A program made the position numbers and the translations under genes. 64,000 nucleotides of DNA from an uncultured Prevotella sp. (GTDB lineage Bacteria; Bacteroidota; Bacteroidia; Bacteroidales; Bacteroidaceae), in assembly GCA_900314455.1 (NCBI GenBank), contig OMVI01000093.1, forward strand, positions 1 to 64,000, in the 5' to 3' direction. A model generated the notes under the pieces. The model saw nothing but the letters and a program-made list of their open reading frames with translations. It did no database searches and was not told the DNA's origin. This document shows positions 1-7,638 of this stretch, in pieces. Each line of letters begins with the position of its first letter. Position 1 is the stretch's first letter.

Positions 1-94
1 GAAAAGAAGATGGGGGAAGGAAAGAAAAGAAGAAGAGGGAACGAAGAGAAGAAGGATGGACAACGAGGGAACGGAAAACAAAACGGGAGGTTTG
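1..94. other. Purine-rich tract at the left edge
   Basis: The first 90 bases of the + strand are about 90% purine (roughly 8 pyrimidines). No gene could be read here on either strand. It lies directly upstream of the promoter of the secreted endonuclease gene, so it may be the 3' end of something outside the window or an upstream promoter-proximal tract. Function unknown. Confidence 0.5.
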
Positions 95-126
95 TTTGGG
101 AATATCGATTTTAAATGGTAACTTTG
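95..126 (+). promoter_or_regulatory. Bacteroidota-type promoter of the endonuclease gene
   Basis: TTTG at 95-98 is followed, 20 bases later, by TAACTTTG at 119-126. This matches the -33 TTTG / -7 TAnnTTTG consensus of Bacteroidota. The start codon is 49 bases further on. Confidence 0.75.
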
Positions 127-174
127 CAAACTCAATAATACGACACATCTAACTTTTTATCACATTATTATATT

Positions 175-1671
175 ATGAGAAGAAAAAAATTACTCCCAGT
201 ACTTTGCTTGTTACTTTTAGGCCTTTGCCAACCGATGAATGCCATTGACCACGCGTCGCTTGTTTCATACGCCTCGTCGCTCAAAGGCAAGAAAGGCGCA
301 GATTTAAAAGAAGCATTGGAAGCGCTCATGAAAAATAAGACCGTGCTGAGCTATGGTAAAGGAGCCGGTCACACTTGGTCGGGTTTCTACAAGACGGACC
401 GCAACAAGGAAACAAACGAGTGCTACAACCGCTACAGTTCTAAGAAGTTCTACTTTACAAGCGCTACCAATGCCATTGACGGCATGAACATCGAGCATTC
501 TTTCCCAAAGAGTTGGTGGGGCGGCGCTTCGAACGATGCTTACAAAGACCTCTACAACCTGTATCCGTCGGATAAATCGGCAAACTCTTCGAAGAGCAAT
601 TTTCCTATGGACGAGGTGACGAAAGCCACATCCGGAGAAGAAGGCTACGACAAAGTCGGCACCGGTACCCATACCTCAAACGCATGGGAACCCGGCGACC
701 AGTTCAAGGGCGACTTCTCCCGCGGCTATATGTATATGGCTGTAACCTACGGAGGCCTCACCTTCTCTGGCACAGGACTCCAGACTATGACAAACGAAGC
801 ATACCCAGGATTGAAGTCATGGGCATCGACGCTGTACCGCACATGGAGCAAGAAAGACAAGGTCAGTGATTTGGAACGTGACCGCAACAATGCAGTTTCC
901 GAAATTCAAGGCAACCGCAACCTGTTCATCGACTATCCATTCCTCGCCGAATACGTATGGGGCGACAGCACTGACGTTCCATTCAACCCATCGACATCTA
1001 TCAGCACAGCAAGCGACGACGACAGATATATGAATGTCAACCCTGATAATCCTGACACTCCGACTTACGATGACGTCTATTACTTCTCCAAGGCGACCAC
1101 GATAACATCGGGCAAGCAGTACGTTCTTGCTGCACAACAGGGCGACACATTATTTATAATGAAGCCTCTCGCATCGAACAAGACCTACGGTTATCCATAC
1201 GTTGACAAGTTTACGACGACCACCGATACGTTAACACAGAAGAACTTCGACAACGCCTACATTTTGACAGAGAGCGGCAACGGCTACACAATAACTGACA
1301 GCAAAGCACGCTACCTGTTCCACGAAGGCACTTATAAGACCCTCAGCGTATCGAACAACTCAGATAAAGCCGCCGTATGGACAATCACCAAGAACGCAGA
1401 CGGCACCTTCAAGATAGAGACCGACGGCTATTATCTCCAGTATTCGACAATATATAAGTCATACGGATGCTACAACAACATCCAGGGTATTATGCCAATA
1501 CTCTTCGAGCTCACCGACAAGGCAGCCACAAGCATCAACTCCGTTACAACCGTTAAGGCAAACAACGACAACCGTATCTTCACAATCCAAGGTCAATATG
1601 TTGGCAAAGACCTCAACACACTACCTCGCGGACTGTACATTAGCAACGGAAAGAAGATTATAATAAGATAA
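175..1671 (+). CDS. Secreted endonuclease I family nuclease with C-terminal sorting domain
   Basis: Putative extracellular nuclease of the endonuclease I (EndA/NucM) family, cleaving DNA or RNA outside the cell. A signal peptide fills residues 1-23 (Arg/Lys start, Leu-rich core, cut near MNA-ID). The nuclease domain follows, about residues 30-265, with the family core MNIEHSFPKSWWGG at 104-117; H108 is the likely general base. Residues about 290-440 form a region I do not recognise, possibly a beta-rich module. The C-terminus (about 455-498, ending in PRGLYISNGKKIIIR) looks like a type A sorting domain of the type IX secretion system, which would put the enzyme on the cell surface or outside. 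Its own promoter lies at 95-126 and a terminator at 1700-1741, so it is a single-gene unit. Family confident; the secretion route is inferred. Confidence 0.85.
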   Translation: MRRKKLLPVLCLLLLGLCQPMNAIDHASLVSYASSLKGKKGADLKEALEALMKNKTVLSYGKGAGHTWSGFYKTDRNKETNECYNRYSSKKFYFTSATNAIDGMNIEHSFPKSWWGGASNDAYKDLYNLYPSDKSANSSKSNFPMDEVTKATSGEEGYDKVGTGTHTSNAWEPGDQFKGDFSRGYMYMAVTYGGLTFSGTGLQTMTNEAYPGLKSWASTLYRTWSKKDKVSDLERDRNNAVSEIQGNRNLFIDYPFLAEYVWGDSTDVPFNPSTSISTASDDDRYMNVNPDNPDTPTYDDVYYFSKATTITSGKQYVLAAQQGDTLFIMKPLASNKTYGYPYVDKFTTTTDTLTQKNFDNAYILTESGNGYTITDSKARYLFHEGTYKTLSVSNNSDKAAVWTITKNADGTFKIETDGYYLQYSTIYKSYGCYNNIQGIMPILFELTDKAATSINSVTTVKANNDNRIFTIQGQYVGKDLNTLPRGLYISNGKKIIIR

Positions 1672-1699
1672 TTCGATAGTATCGAACACAGTTATAGCA

Positions 1700-1741
1700 A
1701 AAGCCGGAACACATCGACATTGATGCTTTCCGGTTTTTTTT
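1700..1741 (+). terminator. Intrinsic terminator after the endonuclease gene
   Basis: A GCCGGAA arm pairs with a TTTCCGG arm, with a nested CATC/GATG pair inside, followed by a run of T. It begins about 28 bases after the stop codon. Confidence 0.8.
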
Positions 1742-1778
1742 ATTATTTAATCAGTAGATGTTCCAATTCCGTACACAC

Positions 1779-2408
1779 CTATGCCAACGAAAACAAGAAC
1801 TTCATATCGACATATTCAACATTGACTACACCATAACGTATAAGCCGAGCCAGCGTTCCAATGACATGATGGCGTCCCTGGCGTGAAAGCCCTACTATAC
1901 GGTTCAATGTGGTAGAAGGATTGTCACGCATTACTTCCATGAGACGCTGTTCAGTATCAGTGTAATGCATCATGGACTGCGCCATGGCATCCTGCCGCCA
2001 TATCTCAAGATACACCGGTGAAGCAACAATATTCTCATCCTTTATCCGAACGTAAGCCGTCCGTGCCCCCTTGTGATCCAAAGCATAAACGGGCTTACGC
2101 TTGGCAGGAGGAACTGTGGCAATGACAACCGTCCGTCCGTTGGCATGTAACGTCTCGAAGCCAATCTTCGCCTCAGGTTTACAATATTTATATGCAGCCG
2201 CATGCATCATGTAGATTTCCTCTTCAGAGCGCACGCCCGAGATATTGCCATCGTCGCGCACGCCAATCAGAAGCCGTCCGCCATCAGTATTGGCAAAAGC
2301 CGACACCGATTTAGCCAGTTTTATAGCATCCTGAACCTTGTACTTGAAGTCCTGTTGCTGGTGCTCACCTTGCGAAATCAATGACTGTAGATATTGCTTG
2401 TCGTCCAT
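1779..2408 (-). CDS. AlbA_2 (Schlafen-like) domain putative DNA-binding protein
   Basis: A 209-residue protein with an N-terminal AlbA_2 domain (about residues 8-120). It carries the family signatures EHQQQDFKYKVQD, SAFANTDGGRLLIGV and the later AYVRI. This is the divergent AAA_4/Schlafen fold annotated as a transcriptional regulator or ATP-binding protein. The C-terminal 70 residues look like a winged helix (TDTEQRLMEVMRDNPSTTL). The start at 2408 is preferred: the longer frame begins at a TTG at 2432 that is part of the -7 box TACCTTTG (complement of 2430-2437). It is divergent from icd and shares a 180-base control region with it. The target is unknown. Confidence 0.7.
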   Translation of the reverse strand: MDDKQYLQSLISQGEHQQQDFKYKVQDAIKLAKSVSAFANTDGGRLLIGVRDDGNISGVRSEEEIYMMHAAAYKYCKPEAKIGFETLHANGRTVVIATVPPAKRKPVYALDHKGARTAYVRIKDENIVASPVYLEIWRQDAMAQSMMHYTDTEQRLMEVMRDNPSTTLNRIVGLSRQGRHHVIGTLARLIRYGVVNVEYVDMKFLFSLA

Positions 2409-2429
2409 GTCTTTTATAGTAATCGGCTG

Positions 2430-2520
2430 CAAAGGTAGTACAAAACACTAGCAAAACAAAGCTATCATCTATCAAAAACACGATTTTTTATCCTCTTTTA
2501 GAAACTTTTTGCTACCTTTG
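2430..2520. promoter_or_regulatory. Divergent promoters for the AlbA_2 gene and icd
   Basis: On the minus strand a TACCTTTG box lies at 2437-2430 with TTTG at 2460-2457 (19 bases apart). On the plus strand TACCTTTG lies at 2513-2520 for icd. The two promoters are back to back with about 55 bases between them. Confidence 0.7.
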
Positions 2521-2592
2521 CCGTTGAAATAGTAACGAAAAAGAATAATCAACAATAACACGCCCAATATCGGGATATAAACACGAAGACAT

Positions 2593-3804
2593 ATGGAGAA
2601 GATCAAAATGACAACGCCGCTAGTCGAGATGGACGGTGACGAGATGACACGCATACTGTGGAAGATGATTAAGGATGAACTAATCCTGCCGTTCGTCGAC
2701 CTCAAAACCGAATACTACGACCTTGGTCTGCCACACCGTGACGAAACTAACGACCAGGTAACCATCGACTCAGCCAAGGCAGCCTGTAAGTATGGCGTTG
2801 CCGTGAAGTGTGCTACGATAACTCCGAACGCACAGCGCATGACGGAGTATAAGCTTCACAAGATGTGGAAGAGCCCTAATGGCACCATCCGAAGCATTAT
2901 GGACGGTACAGTTTTCCGTGCGCCAATCACTATCCCGTCGATACATCCGGTTGTGAAAAACTGGGAAAAGCCTATTACCATTGCCCGTCATGCCTACGGC
3001 GATGTCTACAAGAGCGTTGAACTGAGTGCAGACGAGCCGGGCGTTGCAAAGCTCGTCTTCGATGGCAAGAGCGGCAAACACCAGGAGATAGAGATACACG
3101 ACTTCGATGGAGCTGGCGTCATTCAGGGCATGCACAACACCGACAAGAGTATCCGCTCTTTTGCCCACAGCTGCTTCAAGTTCGCTGTCGACACCAAGCA
3201 AGATTTGTGGTTCGCAACCAAAGACACCATTTCGAAGACCTATGATGCCCGCTTCCGCGAGATTTTCCAGGAAGTTTACGACAAAGAATACAAAGAGCAG
3301 TTTGAGAAACTCGGCATAGAATACTTCTATACGCTTATCGACGACGCCGTTGCACGTGTCATCCGCTCAAAGGGTGGCTTCATCTGGGCATGCAAGAACT
3401 ACGACGGCGACGTGATGAGCGATATGCTCTCGACGGCGTTCGGCTCACTGGCAATGATGACATCAGTGCTCGTCTCACCGGAAGGCAACTACGAATATGA
3501 GGCAGCCCACGGAACCGTGACACGCCACTACTACCGTTACCTGAAAGGCGAGGAAACATCCACCAACCCTATGGCTACCATTTTCGCATGGAGCGGAGCA
3601 CTTCGAAAGCGTGGCGAACTGGATGGCATCAACGCTCTCGTCAACTTCGGCAATCAGCTTGAGGGCGCTTGCTTCGACACGCTCAATGATGGTATTGCCA
3701 CGAAAGACCTCGTCAACCTCATGGAAGGTGTCGACGTGAAGCCAGCCAACTCTTCGGAGTTCATTGCCGCAATACGTGAGAGACTGGAAAAGAGACTTGC
3801 TTAA
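2593..3804 (+). CDS. icd: NADP-dependent isocitrate dehydrogenase
   Basis: Converts isocitrate to 2-oxoglutarate, giving CO2 and NADPH, in the TCA cycle and for glutamate supply. The 403-residue length and sequence match the homodimeric type II enzyme that bacteria share with eukaryotes, not the E. coli type. Visible landmarks are [16 protein letters not shown] at 94-109 (substrate loop), the [20 protein letters not shown] segment, DGDVMSDM (metal-binding aspartates) and [12 protein letters not shown] (cofactor side). The start is fixed by the promoter at 2513-2520 and the usual N-terminus. Its stop codon overlaps by three bases that of the convergent gene at 3801-4847. Confidence 0.95.
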   Translation: MEKIKMTTPLVEMDGDEMTRILWKMIKDELILPFVDLKTEYYDLGLPHRDETNDQVTIDSAKAACKYGVAVKCATITPNAQRMTEYKLHKMWKSPNGTIRSIMDGTVFRAPITIPSIHPVVKNWEKPITIARHAYGDVYKSVELSADEPGVAKLVFDGKSGKHQEIEIHDFDGAGVIQGMHNTDKSIRSFAHSCFKFAVDTKQDLWFATKDTISKTYDARFREIFQEVYDKEYKEQFEKLGIEYFYTLIDDAVARVIRSKGGFIWACKNYDGDVMSDMLSTAFGSLAMMTSVLVSPEGNYEYEAAHGTVTRHYYRYLKGEETSTNPMATIFAWSGALRKRGELDGINALVNFGNQLEGACFDTLNDGIATKDLVNLMEGVDVKPANSSEFIAAIRERLEKRLA

Positions 3805-4847
3805 TTGATGACAATTGTACGGAACCAGTCGCGAAGCAGCTTTCCCGACTGGTTCTGGCTATCTGCACACAGCACGATTACTTGTCTTCCGTCGGCAAGT
3901 TTTGGTCCAAGACACATGCCTTCATAGTTGGCGAAGTCCTTATGGACGAGGTTCATGCTTGTCCGCCACATTGCCACGATGTGCTTGGCAACAGGTCTTG
4001 ACGTATCGCGGGTATCAACACTGTAAACGCTATTTACGACCCACGCCCCTATCTTGGCCTTCGGCACCCACGCCTCGCGCTCCAATACGAGCAGCTTCCC
4101 GTTGTCGAGGGCACACAGTGCACTGACTCCCATGGCATAGAGCGTGGCATTCTTCGTGCTAATAGGTCCTTCCATGATGTAGTCGAGATAGCCACGGTAG
4201 CGCAGACTGTCGTCGAATGACATCAGCCGAAGGCGGTTGCGGACACCGTTGACGGCATTCGCTTGCTGACCATCCTGTGGCAGCGTGCTCTCCGTCGTTG
4301 TCCAGAAGCGGTGCGTCACCTTGTTGTATGTCAGCGACTCCAAGCCATAATTACCCTGCGGAAGTGTCACCGGCAATCGCAACTCGCGGCCAGTCAGCCG
4401 TCCCTGCAAGTCGTATTCCAATATTCTGTTGTCCGCTTCACCACTTATGAAAACAGTCCTTGCCGACGGGAAGTAGGCTATGCCCTCGCCATCACGAAGT
4501 CCGTGGTAGTCGGAAACGACACTGCGTATCTTTTTAACATCGGTAATCTCGCCTGTGCCAGAATTTATATCGACAGTGAAAATATCAAATCCGTCTGCTT
4601 TCGGCTTGTCGTTTACCACAATGTATGCATTCCTACCGAGCAGCGAAGAGCCATCACCACCGAGCCAGGCAAGTCCGCTATAGTTGCCAGCCGGCACCGT
4701 TTTGCGGAAATAATGCTGCGGTTCAATTTCTGCAAACTGAGCCTGAGCCGTGGCAGCAACAACGGTTAACAATATGAACAAGGATGAAATTCTCTGCCGA
4801 AAATAACATTTATAACTTTCAAAAACTGTCATAACTTTCCGAAACAT
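3801..4847 (-). CDS. Secreted esterase-like protein of the phytase family
   Basis: A 348-residue exported protein of the 'esterase-like activity of phytase' family, a beta-propeller fold. Characteristic stretches are [29 protein letters not shown] and [11 protein letters not shown]. The signal peptide ends near TAQAQ. The enzyme substrate is not settled for this family; phosphate-ester or ester hydrolysis in the periplasm is the usual guess. A minus-strand box TAAATTTG at 4869-4862 lies only 15 bases before this ATG, so the in-frame ATG at 4832 may be the true start. It converges on icd, with overlapping stop codons. Confidence 0.75.
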   Translation of the reverse strand: MFRKVMTVFESYKCYFRQRISSLFILLTVVAATAQAQFAEIEPQHYFRKTVPAGNYSGLAWLGGDGSSLLGRNAYIVVNDKPKADGFDIFTVDINSGTGEITDVKKIRSVVSDYHGLRDGEGIAYFPSARTVFISGEADNRILEYDLQGRLTGRELRLPVTLPQGNYGLESLTYNKVTHRFWTTTESTLPQDGQQANAVNGVRNRLRLMSFDDSLRYRGYLDYIMEGPISTKNATLYAMGVSALCALDNGKLLVLEREAWVPKAKIGAWVVNSVYSVDTRDTSRPVAKHIVAMWRTSMNLVHKDFANYEGMCLGPKLADGRQVIVLCADSQNQSGKLLRDWFRTIVIN

Positions 4848-4917
4848 TTATATTCAACTGGCAAATTTAATACAAATAGAAGATTAAACAAAAGAATAAA
4901 GAAAATTTAAGACACCA

Positions 4918-6345
4918 ATGTTGATAGTCCTGACAGTTTTATTGTACTTTGCAGCACTGCTCCTGCTGAGCCGGCTGACAGCAAGGCGTTCCGACAACGA
5001 TACTTTCTTCCGGGGCAACAGACGGTCGCCGTGGTACATGGTAGCGTTCGGAATGATAGGTGCAAGCATCTCCGGAATAACGTTCGTCAGTGTTCCGGGC
5101 ATGGTTTTGACAACGGGCATGACTTACTTGCAGATGTGCATCGGCTTCATCTTTGGCTATTTCATCATCGCTTTCGTACTTCTTCCGGTCTACTACAAGC
5201 TTCGTCTGACGACGATATACAGCTACCTGGGTGAAAGACTCGGGCGACGCTCCTACAAAACGGGTGCTTCATTCTTCCTCTTGTCGAAGATGACGGGCGC
5301 TGCCGTTCGCTTCTACGTCGTCTGCATAATACTTCAGAACTTCGTATTCGAGCCCCTCGGCGTTCCATTCGCCGTCACAGTAATATCAATGGTACTGCTG
5401 ATATGGCTCTACACACGCCGTGGAGGCATTAAGACTCTTGTATGGACAGATACGTTCCAGACCGCTTGCATGTTCGCAGCTCTGCTTCTCATTATCTTTG
5501 AGGTAATAAAAGCTCTCGGAATGACACCCGGCGAAGCTGTCAGTGCAATATACCATGATGCGCGCAGTGGTGTATTCGTGTTCGACGACTGGATGTCCAA
5601 GCAATACTTTTGGAAACAATTCCTCAGTGGAATATTCGTTGCTGTTGTCATGACGGGACTCGACCAGGACATGATGCAGAAGAATCTGACGTGCAAGACA
5701 TTGCGCGATGCTCAGAAGGATATGTGCACGTATGGCTTTGCCTTCGTCCCGGCAAACCTGCTTTTCCTGTCTTTAGGAATATTGCTGGCACTGCTAGCCG
5801 GCCAGCAAAGTATTGCCCTGCCCGCTCATGGCGATGATTTGCTGCCGATGTTCGCAGCCACCGGGCGGCTTGGCTCAGTCGTTGTAGTACTGTTTACCAT
5901 TGGAGTCGTGGCAGCAGCGTTCTCGTCTGCCGACTCGGCAATGACTGCTCTGACGACAAGTTTCTGTGTTGACATAATGGAAAAGCCCGACGACGAGAGG
6001 CTTAGAAGGCGCGTTCACATTGGTGTAGCAGCGGTTTTCGTCGTCTTTATTCTTGCTTTCAAGGTAATAAACAGTACAAGTGTAATAGACGCTATTTATA
6101 TATTGTGCTCTTACACTTACGGTCCGCTGCTTGGCTTGTTTGCTTTCGGACTGCTGACCAAGTGGAAGTGCATGGACAAGGCTGTACCTTACATCTGCGT
6201 TGCCTCACCTCTCATCTGCTTCGCAATCGACAATGGAGTTTCGGCGTTAACAGGTTATAAGTTCGGCTATGAGCTCCTGATGCTCAATGGATTGCTGACT
6301 TTAGCTGGACTGACAGTTTCATCGGCATTGAGAAGGAACAATTAA
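4918..6345 (+). CDS. Sodium:solute symporter family transporter
   Basis: A 475-residue inner-membrane protein with about 13 hydrophobic segments spread along its whole length. The N-terminal part GASISGITFVSVPG resembles the SSS family Na+-binding region of TM1. It has no fused kinase or other extra domain. Substrate cannot be told from sequence; close relatives carry sugars, sialic acid, amino acids or vitamins. It starts 70 bases from the divergent phytase-like gene, and the two might be regulated together. A long palindrome at 6376-6484 follows and may end the transcript. Confidence 0.85.
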   Translation: MLIVLTVLLYFAALLLLSRLTARRSDNDTFFRGNRRSPWYMVAFGMIGASISGITFVSVPGMVLTTGMTYLQMCIGFIFGYFIIAFVLLPVYYKLRLTTIYSYLGERLGRRSYKTGASFFLLSKMTGAAVRFYVVCIILQNFVFEPLGVPFAVTVISMVLLIWLYTRRGGIKTLVWTDTFQTACMFAALLLIIFEVIKALGMTPGEAVSAIYHDARSGVFVFDDWMSKQYFWKQFLSGIFVAVVMTGLDQDMMQKNLTCKTLRDAQKDMCTYGFAFVPANLLFLSLGILLALLAGQQSIALPAHGDDLLPMFAATGRLGSVVVVLFTIGVVAAAFSSADSAMTALTTSFCVDIMEKPDDERLRRRVHIGVAAVFVVFILAFKVINSTSVIDAIYILCSYTYGPLLGLFAFGLLTKWKCMDKAVPYICVASPLICFAIDNGVSALTGYKFGYELLMLNGLLTLAGLTVSSALRRNN

Positions 6346-6375
6346 CCGCGAAACTCCATAGCAAAAACAAGATAC

Positions 6376-6484
6376 GACCTCCCCAAGCCCCTCCCAAGGA
6401 GGGGTTGTTTGATTACCTAACAGCTACGCGCGAGGAGGCATTAGGTAACTAACATCTTCCCCTCGGGGGAGGCTTGGAGAGGTC
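6376..6484. repeat. CCCCTCC-type palindromic repeat, copy 1
   Basis: An imperfect inverted repeat of about 109 bases. The left arm starts GACCTCCCCAAGCCCCTCCC and the right arm reads GGGGGAGGCTTGGAGAGGTC. A second pair, TTACCTAA / TTAGGTAA (6413-6448), is nested inside. It lies 31 bases after the symporter stop. A partial relative is at 28849-28865, and degenerate left arms (AAGCCCTCCC) are near 30787 and 41504. Confidence 0.75.
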
Positions 6485-6493
6485 ATATATATG

Positions 6494-6640
6494 CTTTCAG
6501 AATATGAAAGATAAACTTCCGTGTTTATTTTAAAATTATTTTTGTTTGATTTTTAATTTATTTTTCCTCCATTTTTAATTTATTTTTCTCATAAAAATAA
6601 ATTAAAAATCAATCCGAAAGTTTAGCTTTCGCATTGCAAA
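6494..6640. repeat. AT-rich iteron element, copy A
   Basis: It starts with a hairpin CTTTCAGAATATGAAAG (6494-6510). Then come two iterons reading TTTTTAATTTATTTTT (within 6548-6566 and 6571-6588) and one in the opposite sense, AAAAATAAATTAAAAATC (6593-6610). It ends with a second hairpin GAAAGTTTAGCTTTC (6616-6630) and GCATTGCAAA. Copies B, C and D are at 21285, 30586 and 41304. Confidence 0.75.
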
Positions 6641-6995
6641 AGGTAATCTGCGATATTCTTGAACTTATTCTGCGGCATTCAGAAAGGAAACAAATGTGCT
6701 CCGAACAGACAAACTATAGCATCGTAAAGGGGCAATAAAAGCAATCATATTTTGCAAAATTTGAATTTCGAATGATACTATTTCGCTTCTCATGCAGGAG
6801 TCTGATGGTTGTCCATCTCTACTCCCCTACCCTTTTTGATGCGTTTTTCAAACTTTCAGAAGCCATTCACTATCGATTTCATAGGATTACAAGTCGAACT
6901 ATAGAACTGATTTTCAGAAGTTTTCATAACATTATTTCAAATTTCTTCCATTCAGTTTTTACGACAGTCAAAATAGTGTAAAAGAATGTTGTTCA

Positions 6996-7099
6996 ACATG
7001 TTTTATATGATTTTTGTGTTTAAAAACATGTATTTTCTAGTTATTTCCTTAAAAAAAACAGTGACCGCTTGTTTAATGTTTTTTTATTTACTATATTTG
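6996..7099 (+). promoter_or_regulatory. Inverted repeat and promoter of the HTH protein gene
   Basis: ACATGTTTTA (6996-7005) is matched by TAAAAACATGT (7021-7031), a possible operator. TATATTTG at 7092-7099 is a perfect -7 box, with TTG at 7069-7071, 20 bases before it. Confidence 0.55.
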
Positions 7100-7143
7100 C
7101 TCAAATAAAAAACGGAGAGACCGCAAAAGGTCTTATCGCATCT

Positions 7144-7632
7144 ATGGCAAAATATAATATTACAGAAAAGAAAGAGAAAGTTGCGGCATACCGTAGCCTG
7201 GTAAGTCCTAAACTGATGGACGAGCTGAAGGAGAAGATCCTGAACCTTGTATTAATACAGAAGAAATACAAGGACAAGGACTACTCTGCCAAGAAACTTG
7301 CAGAGGATCTTGGCACCAACACCAGATACATCTCGGCTGTGGTGAATGTGCAGTTCCACATGAACTACACCTCTTTCATCAACAAATACCGCATTGAAGA
7401 AGCCATGACATTGCTTGTTGACAAACGCTACCAAGACCTGAACATGGAAGACATCAGCGACATGGTGGGCTTCTCAAACCGTCAATCGTTCTATGCCGCA
7501 TTCTACAGAATAAACGGAATTACGCCCCGTGAGTACAAGATACGTTCACTGGCGCAGCACCCCGCACAAGACAAGAGAGTTAAGAAAGGACGGAAAACAA
7601 CCAAAAAGACAGAAAGCAAGCCAGAAGAATAG
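7144..7632 (+). CDS. AraC-type helix-turn-helix regulator, HTH domain only
   Basis: A 162-residue protein whose core (about residues 45-130) is an AraC/XylS DNA-binding domain with two HTH motifs. Recognisable parts are LAEDLGTNTRYISAVVN and the signature end MVGFSNRQSFYAAFYRING..PREYK. There is no ligand-binding or receiver domain, and the C-terminus is Lys-rich. The start at 7144 is chosen because the earlier TTG at 7069 is the -33 element of its own promoter. It lies 6 bases upstream of the M49 peptidase gene, so the two are co-transcribed; a regulatory link is inferred only. Confidence 0.8.
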   Translation: MAKYNITEKKEKVAAYRSLVSPKLMDELKEKILNLVLIQKKYKDKDYSAKKLAEDLGTNTRYISAVVNVQFHMNYTSFINKYRIEEAMTLLVDKRYQDLNMEDISDMVGFSNRQSFYAAFYRINGITPREYKIRSLAQHPAQDKRVKKGRKTTKKTESKPEE

Positions 7633-7638
7633 TTAGAT

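Larger units (their letters stand above)
6346..7068. other. Long gene-free region with two repeat elements
   Basis: No convincing gene was found. The first part holds a CCCCTCC/GGAGGGG palindrome (6376-6484) and an AT-rich iteron element (6494-6640). The rest, 6641-6995, is AT-rich with no recognised signal. An inverted repeat sits at 6996-7031, just before the promoter of the HTH gene. A 69-codon frame at 6772-6981 has no family resemblance and no promoter. Confidence 0.6.

Noticed and set aside
3801-3804. Overlap of the icd and phytase-like stop codons
   Set aside because: Short tail-to-tail overlaps are common in compact bacterial genomes and need no special explanation.
6494-6640. Iteron arrays as a CRISPR or a plasmid-type replication origin
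   Set aside because: Units are adjacent or opposed without unique spacers of even length, no cas genes are near, and no rep gene, DnaA-box cluster or replication gene lies beside any of the four copies.
6772-6981. 69-codon frame in the repeat-rich gap
   Set aside because: No promoter, Phe/Ser/Ile-rich from AT-rich DNA, and no recognisable protein features.
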